Assembly (NCBI RefSeq): GCF_008056315.1
Contig: NZ_VRKQ01000008.1
Coordinates: forward strand, 1,692,957-1,756,956
Reading direction: 5' to 3'
From: Seonamhaeicola maritimus
GTDB lineage: Bacteria; Bacteroidota; Bacteroidia; Flavobacteriales; Flavobacteriaceae
DNA length: 64,000 nucleotides
Positions 17,412-26,184 of this stretch are shown here, piece by piece (the first letter of the stretch is position 1; each line of letters opens with the position of its first letter). Under the pieces are notes generated by a model. It saw nothing but the letters and a program-made list of their open reading frames with translations, had not been told where the DNA came from and searched no databases. Both the position numbers and the translations under genes were made by a program.

Positions 17412-17908
17412 ATAAACTCGCCCTTTTCGTTTGTCCTAACAGAGATGACTTTATCTTCGTTTTTAATTTTAACTTTATATTCCTTTTTTAATGCATCATC
17501 ATCGCAGTGATATTTAATCAAATAAACATCTTCAACAATAGCCCAATTTGGAAAACGTGCAGAAATAGCTTGCATAACTTCTAACGGTAATCTAACGTTA
17601 TTATACTTTTCTATTGTTCTAATAATTTTACCACTTTTGTCTATGGCAGCAACAATCTTTCCTTCTGGAATGTAGAATGAAACTCTGTAAGTCTCATATT
17701 CATCGTCATAAAGTTGGGATATGTCTGAATTATTATAGTTTAATACAGCTTCTTCAAGAACCTTTACCCGTAGAGGGGCGTCATCTGAATCTTTGGCATT
17801 TAAGTATTGATAATTTACAGAAATAACTGTGTTAGGCAATTCGATGGTTTGAGCGTAAACCTGTAAGACAATGATGAAAGAGATAATGCTCAGAATTATT
17901 TTTCTCAT
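17408..17908 (-). CDS. Secreted PepSY-like protein
   Basis: The open frame reaches 17938, but the ATG at 17908 gives MRKIILSIISFIIVLQVYAQ, a clear signal peptide, and a 166-residue product. The C-terminal half (YIPEGKIVAAIDKSGKIIRT, LPLEVMQAISARFPNWAI, YKVKIKNEDKVISV) resembles the PepSY-like domain (DUF2874) of Bacteroidota periplasmic proteins, whose function is poorly known. Upstream is a promoter with a TATGCATGCATA palindrome in the spacer, matched on the divergent gene at 18088, so the two genes probably share a regulator. Confidence 0.7.
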   Translation of the reverse strand: MRKIILSIISFIIVLQVYAQTIELPNTVISVNYQYLNAKDSDDAPLRVKVLEEAVLNYNNSDISQLYDDEYETYRVSFYIPEGKIVAAIDKSGKIIRTIEKYNNVRLPLEVMQAISARFPNWAIVEDVYLIKYHCDDDALKKEYKVKIKNEDKVISVRTNEKGEFI

Positions 17909-17935
17909 GGCATATATGTTTTGTATTAATGAACT

Positions 17936-17966
17936 CAAAAATAACTATGCATGCATAATAAAACAA
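17936..17966 (-). promoter_or_regulatory. Promoter for the PepSY-like gene with palindromic operator in the spacer
   Basis: Reading the minus strand: TTG (17966-17964), a 20-bp spacer, then TATTTTTG (17943-17936). The spacer contains the 12-bp perfect palindrome TATGCATGCATA at 17946-17957. The start codon is 27 bp downstream. A protein bound to the palindrome would block RNA polymerase. Confidence 0.6.
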
Positions 17967-18038
17967 TGATATATGTCATATAATCAGATAATTAGAATTT
18001 TTTATATAGCTTACTTTTTCTAAGTAATTGAGTATAAG

Positions 18039-18069
18039 TTGCTATGCATGCATAATATTTTTATATTTG
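18039..18069 (+). promoter_or_regulatory. Promoter for the FMN oxidoreductase gene with the same palindromic operator
   Basis: TTG (18039-18041), a 20-bp spacer, then TATATTTG (18062-18069). The spacer holds TATGCATGCATA at 18043-18054, within a 16-bp exact copy (CTATGCATGCATAATA) of the sequence at 17945-17960. The ATG lies 18 bp downstream. Confidence 0.65.
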
Positions 18070-18087
18070 TGAAAATATATTTTTAAA

Positions 18088-19035
18088 ATGAAGGGAGAGC
18101 TAACAGAATTACTTAAAATTAAGTATCCTATAATTCAGGCACCCATGTTTTTGGTGTCAAATGTAGATATGGTGACTGAAGCAATGAAGAGTGGTATAGC
18201 AGGTTGTATTCCAGCATTGAATTACAGAACTCTTGAAGAATTACGCTCTGCACTTAAAAGTCTAAAAAAAGAAAAGATTGAAGGCGGATCATTCGGATTT
18301 AATCTAATAGTCAATAAATCTAATGTTAAATATATAAAGCAATTAGAAGTCATTTGTGAAGAAGGTTGTGATTTTATAATAACCTCGTTGGGTAGTCCTG
18401 AAGAAACTATTAAACAAGCTCATAGAGTCGATATTAAGGTTTTTTGTGATGTTGTTGACTTAAAGTTTGCTAAAAAGGTTGAAGGATTGGGAGCGGATGC
18501 TATAATTGCTGTAAACAATCAGGCTGGTGGACACCGTGGGAATAAGTCTCCCAAAGAACTCATAAATGAATTAAGTTCAAATTGTTCTATTCCTATAATA
18601 TCTGCTGGAGGGGTAGGTTGTAATGAAGATGTATTGAGAATGTTAAGTTATGGTGCAGCTGGTGTTTCTGTAGGTAGCCCGTTTATTGCATCAGTTGAAG
18701 CAAATGTTACAAATGAATATAAACAAGCTTGTGTTACATATGGAGCTAAAGATATTGTTATGACCGAGCGTATTTCTGGAACACCATGTACAGTAATAAA
18801 TACGCCCTATGTTAAAAAGATTGGCACTAAGGCTACGTGGATTGAAAATTTGCTTAATAAAAACCGTAAGTTCAAAAAATGGGTAAAGATGATTCGATTT
18901 TCTATTGGAATGAACGCTACAAAAAATGCTGCTACTAAGGCCACTTATAAAACTGTTTGGGTAGCTGGACCTAGTATTGAACACACTAATGAAATTTTGC
19001 CGACACAAGACATTGCAAACAGATTAATAGGATAG
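18088..19035 (+). CDS. FMN-dependent nitronate monooxygenase family protein
   Basis: The 315-residue protein belongs to the 2-nitropropane dioxygenase / nitronate monooxygenase family of TIM-barrel flavoproteins. IIQAPMFLVSN is the N-terminal FMN-contacting strand, NNQAGGHRGNK holds the usual catalytic His, and SAGGVGCNEDVLRMLSYGAA with GVSVGSPFIAS bind the phosphate of FMN. Related enzymes oxidise nitronates or act as FabK-like reductases, so the substrate is open. It is divergent from the PepSY-like gene and shares its operator. A hairpin terminator follows. Confidence 0.88.
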   Translation: MKGELTELLKIKYPIIQAPMFLVSNVDMVTEAMKSGIAGCIPALNYRTLEELRSALKSLKKEKIEGGSFGFNLIVNKSNVKYIKQLEVICEEGCDFIITSLGSPEETIKQAHRVDIKVFCDVVDLKFAKKVEGLGADAIIAVNNQAGGHRGNKSPKELINELSSNCSIPIISAGGVGCNEDVLRMLSYGAAGVSVGSPFIASVEANVTNEYKQACVTYGAKDIVMTERISGTPCTVINTPYVKKIGTKATWIENLLNKNRKFKKWVKMIRFSIGMNATKNAATKATYKTVWVAGPSIEHTNEILPTQDIANRLIG

Positions 19036-19055
19036 TTAAATCTGAAATTTAGTTT

Positions 19056-19086
19056 TTAAAGCACGCATTTAAGCGTGGTTTTTTTG
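19056..19086 (+). terminator. Terminator of the FMN oxidoreductase gene
   Basis: CACGC (19062-19066), loop ATTTAA, GCGTG, then GG and a run of seven T. The stem is short but the U tract is strong. Confidence 0.65.
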
Positions 19087-19171
19087 CACTTTGTCTAATA
19101 TGTTTAATAAAAAAACAAAAAAGTTAAACAAATATATTATGTTTATGAAAAATTAAAAAATATTAAACAAA

Positions 19172-20584
19172 ATGAAAACATTATTAACAGTAAATCGACT
19201 CCCAAAAATCTACTTGTACTTCCTTTCAGCTATGTTAATTTGTTTAGTAAACTTTTCATGTAGTAATGAAGAAGTAGAAACAAATGATATTGCATATGAC
19301 TTACCTAACATAGTAGAATTACTTGATAGTTTTGGTGGAGATCAAGAGGTTTCAGCGAAAAGTGCTAGTTATAAAGGCGACTATGGAGCTCCTACCTTTG
19401 AAGTTTTAAGTAAGGCTTTGGCGAGGACAAAATTAGCAAGTACTGTTTCAAGGAACAGGCTCACCGTTTTTGCTCCAACAGATGAGGCCTTTGCAGAATT
19501 AGGAATTACAACCAAAAATATAACTGAGGTTGATAACCTAGCAGATATACTTCTATATCATGTTATTGGAATGCCTGTTTACAGTACACAACTAGAAAAT
19601 GGAGCTGTTCCTACAGCAAACGGAACAGATGTCGTTATAAATATAGACAATGGTGTCCTTGTAAACAATGCTATAGTCACAATGGCCGATATGAAAGCAA
19701 GAAATGGAGTTATTCACGTAATTGATAGTGTTCTTTTTCCTCCAACTATGAGCATAGCTGGTATAGCCTCAACTAACCCGGATTTTTCAGTTTTACTTGC
19801 AGCAGCTGTACATGCTAATTTAGCTGGAGCTTTAGGTGATGATATACCTGAAACTGTTTTTGCTCCAACAAATCAGGCATTTATAGATTTCTTAGGTGTA
19901 GCTGATACTCAGGCTGCCATATCTACAATAAATAGCCTGGATCCAATGGTTGTAGCAAGCATTTTAAAATATCATATTGTTGGTGGTTATGTTTTTAGTA
20001 ATCAATTGAGTAATGGGTTTGTTTCAACTGCAAATGGCGCTGCTGTTGAAGTTGATTTAAGTATGGGAGTCATGATTAATGATGCTAATGTTGTTATGCC
20101 TAATGTTCAAGCAACTAATGGAGTAGTGCATGTAATTGATAAAGTATTATCACCACCAACAATGAATTTAGTTGAAACTGCTGCAAGTTTTGCTCCAGAA
20201 TTCTCATTACTGCTTGAGGCAGCAACCAATGCAGGGTTAGGAGATACTTTATCTATGGGAGGACCCTTTACTGTTTTTGCTCCAACAAATCAAGCTTTCT
20301 TAAATTACTTGCAATTAACAGATATAGAAGAAGCTAAAGCTGTAATTCAAAGTCTTGATACTACAATTTTAACGGATATACTATTATATCACGTAGTTGC
20401 AAGTCGTGTATATTCTAGCGATTTATCCAATGGCATGGTACCAACATTGTCAGGGAATAATATAGATGTAAATCTCGATATGGGAGTAATGATAAATGAT
20501 GCTAGTGTAGTTACTCCAAATGTCCAATCTACCAATGGAGTGATACATGTAATTAATAAAGTATTGGTTCCACCGTCATCATAG
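19172..20584 (+). CDS. Lipoprotein with three fasciclin (FAS1) domains
   Basis: The 470-residue protein has a lipoprotein signal ending near residue 30 (LVNFSC) and three FAS1 domains at about 55-185, 190-320 and 325-468. Each carries the H1 box (LTVFAPTDEAF, TVFAPTNQAF, FTVFAPTNQAF), the YH dyad (LLYHVIG, LKYHIVG, LLYHVVA) and a terminal GVIHVID or GVVHVID box. FAS1 domains mediate adhesion or matrix contact. The third box is nearly a copy of the second, suggesting internal duplication. The gene stands alone and ends at a strong terminator. Confidence 0.92.
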   Translation: MKTLLTVNRLPKIYLYFLSAMLICLVNFSCSNEEVETNDIAYDLPNIVELLDSFGGDQEVSAKSASYKGDYGAPTFEVLSKALARTKLASTVSRNRLTVFAPTDEAFAELGITTKNITEVDNLADILLYHVIGMPVYSTQLENGAVPTANGTDVVINIDNGVLVNNAIVTMADMKARNGVIHVIDSVLFPPTMSIAGIASTNPDFSVLLAAAVHANLAGALGDDIPETVFAPTNQAFIDFLGVADTQAAISTINSLDPMVVASILKYHIVGGYVFSNQLSNGFVSTANGAAVEVDLSMGVMINDANVVMPNVQATNGVVHVIDKVLSPPTMNLVETAASFAPEFSLLLEAATNAGLGDTLSMGGPFTVFAPTNQAFLNYLQLTDIEEAKAVIQSLDTTILTDILLYHVVASRVYSSDLSNGMVPTLSGNNIDVNLDMGVMINDASVVTPNVQSTNGVIHVINKVLVPPSS

Positions 20585-20619
20585 AATGTTAAAAGTTTTA
20601 GTTTGATTGAGTTAGTTAG

Positions 20620-20656
20620 AAAAGGGTATTACAAGTAATTTTTGTAATACCCTTTT
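20620..20656. terminator. Bidirectional terminator
   Basis: A 15-bp perfect stem, AAAAGGGTATTACAA (20620-20634) with TTGTAATACCCTTTT (20642-20656), flanked by A and T runs. It separates the convergent FAS1 and guaC genes and should work in both directions. Confidence 0.9.
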
Positions 20657-21697
20657 TTATTTTGAATAAGTTCTATTTTCTTGTTCAGCAACTCTAATAA
20701 AAGTTGTTCTTTTAGTAAGTTCTTTTAAACGCTTAGCACCCACATAAGTGCAAGTACTTCTTAACCCTCCTAAAATATCTTGAATTGTTGAATTAACTTC
20801 ACCTCTATAAGGGACCTCAACTGTTTTTCCTTCACTTGCTCTATATTCAGCAACTCCACCAATATGTTTATCCATAGCCGTAGAAGAACTCATTCCATAA
20901 AACTGTCTATATGGTTTGCCGTTTCTTTCTATTGTTTTTCCACCACTTTCATTATGCCCCGCTAGCATACCACCAAGCATTACAAAATCTGCTCCAGCAC
21001 CAAAAGCTTTTGCTATATCACCAGGAATAACACAGCCACCGTCGCTGATAATTTGTCCTCCTAATCCATGTGCTGCATCAGCACATTCTATTATTGCCGA
21101 AAGCTGAGGATAGCCTACACCTGTTTTCACCCTTGTCGTACATACAGAACCTGGTCCAATGCCTACTTTTACAATATCGGCTCCAGAAAGCAAAAGCTCT
21201 TCTACCATTTCTCCAGTAACAACGTTTCCTGCTATGATTGTTTTATCCGAATATTTTTCTCTGGTTTTTTTTACGAATTCGGCAAAATGTTCTGAATAAC
21301 CATTAGCTACATCAATACAAATAAATTTTAAATAAGGATTAAATTTTAAAACCTCAGCTAATTTTTCAGAATCTTGTTCACTTATCCCAGTGCTAATGGC
21401 AATATAATCTTCAATATTGTCAGGTAAGTTTGTAGAAAAAACATTCCAATCTGACACAGAATAATGCTTATGAATGGTAGTAAAAAGTCCTTTTTCGGAT
21501 AGAGCTTTAGCCATTTCAAAAGTACCAACTGTATCCATATTTGCAGCCATAATTGGTATGCCCGACCAAGAATGAGGACTGTGTAAAAATTTAAAATCAC
21601 GCTGTAAATCAACCTGAGACCTACTTTTTAGAGTAGATCGTTTTGGACGAATCATAACATCTTTAAATCCCAATTTTATATCATATTCTATGCGCAT
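20657..21697 (-). CDS. guaC: GMP reductase
   Basis: GuaC converts GMP to IMP with NADPH in purine salvage. The ATG at 21697 ([20 protein letters not shown]) gives 346 residues, the normal family length; the frame opens 8 codons earlier without conserved sequence. [19 protein letters not shown] contains the catalytic Cys, and [20 protein letters not shown] and [15 protein letters not shown] are the IMPDH/GMPR phosphate-binding loops. There are no CBS domains, which argues against IMP dehydrogenase. RidA lies about 60 bp upstream in the same direction. Confidence 0.95.
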   Translation of the reverse strand: MRIEYDIKLGFKDVMIRPKRSTLKSRSQVDLQRDFKFLHSPHSWSGIPIMAANMDTVGTFEMAKALSEKGLFTTIHKHYSVSDWNVFSTNLPDNIEDYIAISTGISEQDSEKLAEVLKFNPYLKFICIDVANGYSEHFAEFVKKTREKYSDKTIIAGNVVTGEMVEELLLSGADIVKVGIGPGSVCTTRVKTGVGYPQLSAIIECADAAHGLGGQIISDGGCVIPGDIAKAFGAGADFVMLGGMLAGHNESGGKTIERNGKPYRQFYGMSSSTAMDKHIGGVAEYRASEGKTVEVPYRGEVNSTIQDILGGLRSTCTYVGAKRLKELTKRTTFIRVAEQENRTYSK

Positions 21698-21754
21698 AGT
21701 ATTTTGAGTTAATGGCTTCACTCAAAATTAACTGTTTTAAGGTAAAAAGGAAAA

Positions 21755-22135
21755 TTATTTAACCGCAATCATGCTAATTTCAACATTAACATCTTTTGGT
21801 AATCTTGCTACCTGAACGGTTTCTCTAGCTGGGGCTGTATTTTCGTTAAAATAACTGCCATACACTTCGTTTATTAAAACAAAGTCATCCATATTACTTA
21901 TAAAAATAGAAGTCTTAACCACATTCTCAAAAGTCATATCTGCAGCTTCCAAAACAGCTTTTAAATTTTGCATGACTTGAGTAGTTTCAGATTTAATATC
22001 ATCTAAAACCATTTCGCCTGTATTTATATTTATGCCAATTTGACCAGACATATAAAGCGTGTCATTACTCAATACAGCTTGGTTGTATGGCCCAAGAGGT
22101 GCTGGAGCTTTTGAAGTTCTAATTATTTTTTTCAT
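21755..22135 (-). CDS. ridA: RidA family reactive-intermediate deaminase
   Basis: The 126-residue protein matches RidA/YjgF, which hydrolyses reactive 2-aminoacrylate and other enamine/imine intermediates made by PLP enzymes. It shows APAPLGPYNQAV, GQIGININTGEMV, a C-terminal region with the substrate-binding Arg (PARETVQVARLP) and VEISMIAVK. It is the standard length. The start is 5 bp after the lptD stop, so it is cotranscribed with lptD; this linkage may be structural rather than functional. Confidence 0.95.
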   Translation of the reverse strand: MKKIIRTSKAPAPLGPYNQAVLSNDTLYMSGQIGININTGEMVLDDIKSETTQVMQNLKAVLEAADMTFENVVKTSIFISNMDDFVLINEVYGSYFNENTAPARETVQVARLPKDVNVEISMIAVK

Positions 22136-22140
22136 GCCAA

Positions 22141-24864
22141 TTATAATTGTTGATCTGGTTGTCTACGTTTTTCGTATTTTAAATCTTTTAAAATACTAGA
22201 TGAAATTCCAATGAAGAAATTCCAAGAAGCTCTATCACTAAAAGGAATCCAAGTAAAATTCATATTCCAACTCTCAAGCTCTCGCTGAAAACGAAATTGC
22301 GTATAGGTAAATCCTTGGTTTTTTAGATCATAACCTGATGATGCACCAATAGACCACTTTTCAGTTAAATCTATATCGCCAGAAAACATTAGAGAATGTG
22401 ATGAAATTTCACTTTGTCGTCTGGAGTTAGCATAATTTACGGCATAAGCCAGACGCAAACTCCATGGTATTTTGTGATTATAAAATTTAGAAGGCTCTTT
22501 ATTTTCGTCACCTTTATCTTTTTCTTGATTTCTGTTTAATTGTTGATTAGCAAAATCCATGTTTTTGGGTAATACGTCATCAGGATTATCGGCACCAACA
22601 TCGTTGCTATCACTTTTCTTTTTTCCCTTATTCTTATTAGATAAAGACCAACTTGCTGTTAAGTTTGCGCTTGTAAGTCTAAATAAGCTACCACCATTAT
22701 CAATATTAAACTTATTAATTTTTGCATTGTTATTATCTAAAGCATATGGGTCTAATGTAGCACCAAAATTTATACTCATTTGGTTTTGGAACAGTTGCGT
22801 GCTTCCGCTTACTCTTACAGGACTCCATTGCAAGGAGTCTGCTGCAAAATTATACGCGGATGAAAAGTTAAAACTATTAAGAAGCTTTATTTTTTTAGGT
22901 TCTGTGGCAGTACTATCGGAGTCTTTTACTTTAGCTTCTAAATTATTAGCAATAGAAATGCCCATTGAACTTGAGAAATTCTTGTTAGGAGAACCAAAAA
23001 TAGAGCCATCAAACCGAGAGTATTCCAAACTACTTTGTAATGCCTCTAATTCTCCAGAAGTTAAACCATCGGCATTTATTACTTCAGCAGTTTCATAGTA
23101 TTTATCAAATGAAGGATTGATGTTATAACTAATAGAAGGTCTCATTACATGTCTTATAGCCTTTAATTTAGTGTCTTTTCCTTCCTTTTCAAAATTAAAC
23201 ATTCCATAAACAGTAGTACCTATACTTGTACTAAAATTATAGGTTCTAAAAGAATCAAAACCCTTTAAGTCTTCTGTTGTAGTTTGTCTTGTAGAATAAT
23301 CATAAGTGTCTTTAACTGTATTAAAAGTCCAAACTTCATTAAAGCTTGTACTAGCGCTCACACTAAAATGTTTAAATACTTTAAAGTTAGTACTCAATGG
23401 TATAGTATGTTGAAATCCAGCTCTTGCCTCATCAAACATTTCTTTTTTAAAGAAAAGAGAATCTGTAGTCTGGATTCTATTTTCTCCCCTAACATTGTAC
23501 TGTAGATTAACATTTTGAATGATACCTTTTTTTGAGCCTGATTTAGATGCAAATGGATACATTCTACCTACACTTCCTTGGAATGTTGGAAGTGTCATAT
23601 TAATGGTCTCCGTATTGGTGTTTTGAGAATGTGTAGCTGTTAAACTATAGTTGACTTGAGGTTCGCCCTGAAAAGTTTTAGAATAAGAAACTGAGGATGA
23701 TAATGTATTTGTTAAATAGTTACTACCTGAGTTAATTTGATTAATTGATGACCGATAATAAGTGCTACTACCCAAGTTAACGGAAGCTGAAAACCTTGAA
23801 CTTGGATTAGCTTTTGAATCCTGACTATGTGACCACCTTAAATTATAGATAGTGTTTCTTGAGTAGTCTGGAAAACCACGTTCACTTGTAATTAAATTTT
23901 CATATCTAAATGCTACATTTCCTCTAAACCGATATCGTTTGGAGTATGTGCTTTCTAAACGTGTACCATAACTTCCGTTGGTGTAGTAATCACCTAAAAC
24001 CGCTAAATCTACATAATCGTTAATAGCAAAATAATAACCACCATTTTGCAAAAAGTAACCGCGATCATTTTGCTCGCCAAAGGTTGGAATAATAATTCCA
24101 GATGTATGTTTTTCGCTTTGCGGGAAAAAACTGAAAGGCAACCACACAGGAGTTGGTACATCATAAATATATAATCCTGCAGCACCAGTTACAATCTTTT
24201 TACCAGGAACAATTTTGGCTTTTAAAAGCCTAATATAATAATCTGGATCTTCTATATTTTGGGAGGTAGTGTATTTTGCATTTTTAATAAAATATACAGA
24301 GTCATTTTCCTTTTTAGTAAGACTAGCTATAACTGTTCCTTCCCCTTGTTCAGTAACAGAATTATAAATAAGGGCTTTTTTACTGTCTGTATTAAAAATA
24401 ATGGAGTCTGGTTCAACTACATTACTACCTTGAGTAAAAACAGGCTTTTGAGTATAACCTTCAATAGTGTCTGTTATACCTTTTGCGTAAACAATATTTT
24501 TGTTATAATCAATAATTATACTACCAGCACTTATATTCATATCACCATAATCAATCTTTGCATTATTATATAAATATAGTTTTTGCTTTTTCTGATTGAA
24601 TCTTGTGTAGTCCGTTGCCGTATATTTAACAATATTTTCTAAAAGTTCTTTGGGTTTTATAGAATCAGTTACTGTGGAGTCTTGACTTTTTTCAGATATT
24701 TCAGGTGTCTCTAAGTTGATTTTTTCTGTGTCTTGAATCAAAGTATCTTTAACCGCAGTATCAATTGTCACACCTTTTTTGGGGATGTCTTGACCGAAGC
24801 TAAACGTGTTAATAAACACTGTAAAACTTAGAGCAAAAAGTATTTTAATGTTGTTTTTATGCAA
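22141..24864 (-). CDS. lptD: Outer-membrane LPS assembly protein LptD-like
   Basis: The 907-residue protein begins with a signal peptide (MHKNNIKILFALSFTVFINT, cleaved near FSFGQD). The N-terminal third has an OstA/LptA-like beta-jellyroll (YNNAKIDYGDMNISAGSIII, YAKGITD). Residues from about 280 on form a large beta-barrel of alternating aromatic strands. This is the layout of LptD, which inserts LPS or LOS into the outer membrane with LptE. The only plausible start is TTG at 24864, since no in-frame ATG precedes the signal peptide. A -7 box lies about 48 bp upstream. It is divergent from the amidase. Confidence 0.85.
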   Translation of the reverse strand: MHKNNIKILFALSFTVFINTFSFGQDIPKKGVTIDTAVKDTLIQDTEKINLETPEISEKSQDSTVTDSIKPKELLENIVKYTATDYTRFNQKKQKLYLYNNAKIDYGDMNISAGSIIIDYNKNIVYAKGITDTIEGYTQKPVFTQGSNVVEPDSIIFNTDSKKALIYNSVTEQGEGTVIASLTKKENDSVYFIKNAKYTTSQNIEDPDYYIRLLKAKIVPGKKIVTGAAGLYIYDVPTPVWLPFSFFPQSEKHTSGIIIPTFGEQNDRGYFLQNGGYYFAINDYVDLAVLGDYYTNGSYGTRLESTYSKRYRFRGNVAFRYENLITSERGFPDYSRNTIYNLRWSHSQDSKANPSSRFSASVNLGSSTYYRSSINQINSGSNYLTNTLSSSVSYSKTFQGEPQVNYSLTATHSQNTNTETINMTLPTFQGSVGRMYPFASKSGSKKGIIQNVNLQYNVRGENRIQTTDSLFFKKEMFDEARAGFQHTIPLSTNFKVFKHFSVSASTSFNEVWTFNTVKDTYDYSTRQTTTEDLKGFDSFRTYNFSTSIGTTVYGMFNFEKEGKDTKLKAIRHVMRPSISYNINPSFDKYYETAEVINADGLTSGELEALQSSLEYSRFDGSIFGSPNKNFSSSMGISIANNLEAKVKDSDSTATEPKKIKLLNSFNFSSAYNFAADSLQWSPVRVSGSTQLFQNQMSINFGATLDPYALDNNNAKINKFNIDNGGSLFRLTSANLTASWSLSNKNKGKKKSDSNDVGADNPDDVLPKNMDFANQQLNRNQEKDKGDENKEPSKFYNHKIPWSLRLAYAVNYANSRRQSEISSHSLMFSGDIDLTEKWSIGASSGYDLKNQGFTYTQFRFQRELESWNMNFTWIPFSDRASWNFFIGISSSILKDLKYEKRRQPDQQL

Positions 24865-24911
24865 CGCTTTTAATGTATTTTTGTAAAAGTATGGCTCGGT
24901 TTTTGAAATGC

Positions 24912-24919
24912 CAAAATTA
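24912..24919 (-). promoter_or_regulatory. Putative -7 box for lptD
   Basis: TAATTTTG on the minus strand fits TAnnTTTG exactly and lies 48 bp before the TTG start. No clear -33 box is seen. Confidence 0.35.
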
Positions 24920-25015
24920 CATATATTTTTTCTGTGATTGATTTAAAAATTAAAATAAAATCTACACTAAAAAAAGTAAAATAATAAACTGAGTTTTTTA
25001 GACGTTAAAACATTT

Positions 25016-26134
25016 ATGCAAACGTACAGATTATCACTTTTCGTATTATTTTTTTCAGTATTAACATTTTCTTTTGATATGACTCTTTATGGTCAGTCAT
25101 CTTCAGATTCGTTTGTAATTATGATAGATCCAGGTCATGGAGGTAGAGATTCGGGAACTCCTGGAACAGGCAGATATAAAACTACCGAAAAAGATATAGC
25201 ATTAGATGTATCTTTAGCTTTGGGTAAAATGATACAACAGAAGTTGCCAAATATAAAAGTTGTTTACACAAGAGATAAAGATGTTTTTCCATCTTTGAAT
25301 GGTAGGGCAGTTGTAGCTAATAAAAAGGATGTTGATTTGTTTATTTCAATTCATTGTAATGCACAACCAGGGAAAAAAGGAACAGCCTATGGCTCAGAAA
25401 CCTATGTTCTGGGTACTACTAAGAACAAACAGAATTTAGAAGTAGCAAAGCGAGAGAATAGTGTAATTGCTTTAGAGGATAATACAGAAGTTTATAAAGA
25501 TTTTAATCCTAATTCCCCAGAGTCTTTATTAGGTTTAATGATTGCACAGGAGGAGTATTTAGATCATAGTATAAAACTGGCACGTTATATAGAAGACGAA
25601 TTTCAAACTACAGGTAAACGTAGAAGTAGAGGGGTTAAACAAAATATTTTTTACGTTTTAGCTTATACGTATATGCCCAGTGTTTTAGTTGAGTTAGGTT
25701 TTCTAACACATAAAAAAGAGGAAGAATTTTTAAACTCAAAACGTGGTAAAGATATAATGACCAAGTCTTTATTTAATGCTCTTGAAAAATACCTTAAATA
25801 CCTAAATATAGATGGTCACAGCGTTGTTTTTGTTGAAGAAACTAGCGCAGTACAAGCTTCTAGTAATGTTGAGTTTAAAGTGCAGATAGCAGCTAGCTCT
25901 AAGGCTTTAGAAACAAAACCATATAATTTTAAAGGTTTAAATAACATAACAAGAAATTATGATGAAAACCGTAAGTTATACAAATATTATTATGGCGGGG
26001 CTTCTGATTATAATGAGATTTTAAGATTAGAGAAGGAAGCTATTAATAAGGGTTATAAATCTAGTTTTGTTGTTGCCTTTAAAGACGGAAAGAAGATTGC
26101 CTTAGTAGATGCTTTAAAAACAACTACTAATTAA
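25016..26134 (+). CDS. N-acetylmuramoyl-L-alanine amidase (Amidase_3) with C-terminal SPOR-like domain
   Basis: The 372-residue exported enzyme cleaves the amide bond between MurNAc and the peptide in peptidoglycan. After a signal peptide (residues 1-25) comes the Amidase_3 zinc hydrolase: MIDPGHGGRDSG (His ligand), YGSETYVLG (Glu ligand), ISIHCNAQ (His ligand) and VLVELGFLT (catalytic Glu). Residues 285-368 (VEFKVQIAASS, ending SFVVAFKDGKKI) look like a SPOR-type domain that would target it to denuded septal peptidoglycan. It precedes the MCE gene by 50 bp. Confidence 0.93.
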   Translation: MQTYRLSLFVLFFSVLTFSFDMTLYGQSSSDSFVIMIDPGHGGRDSGTPGTGRYKTTEKDIALDVSLALGKMIQQKLPNIKVVYTRDKDVFPSLNGRAVVANKKDVDLFISIHCNAQPGKKGTAYGSETYVLGTTKNKQNLEVAKRENSVIALEDNTEVYKDFNPNSPESLLGLMIAQEEYLDHSIKLARYIEDEFQTTGKRRSRGVKQNIFYVLAYTYMPSVLVELGFLTHKKEEEFLNSKRGKDIMTKSLFNALEKYLKYLNIDGHSVVFVEETSAVQASSNVEFKVQIAASSKALETKPYNFKGLNNITRNYDENRKLYKYYYGGASDYNEILRLEKEAINKGYKSSFVVAFKDGKKIALVDALKTTTN

Positions 26135-26157
26135 GTCTGTTCTTTTTAAATTTATTT

Positions 26158-26165
26158 TAAATTTG
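26158..26165 (+). promoter_or_regulatory. Putative -7 box before the MCE gene
   Basis: TAAATTTG at 26158-26165, 19 bp before the TTG start of the MCE gene. No clear -33 element is seen, so the gene may also be read through from the amidase. Confidence 0.35.
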
Positions 26166-26184
26166 TTTTTCAAACACTTGTATT

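Noticed and set aside
22559-23098. Plus-strand hydrophobic frame opposite lptD
   Set aside because: Apparent membrane protein produced by antisense reading of barrel strands; no start context.
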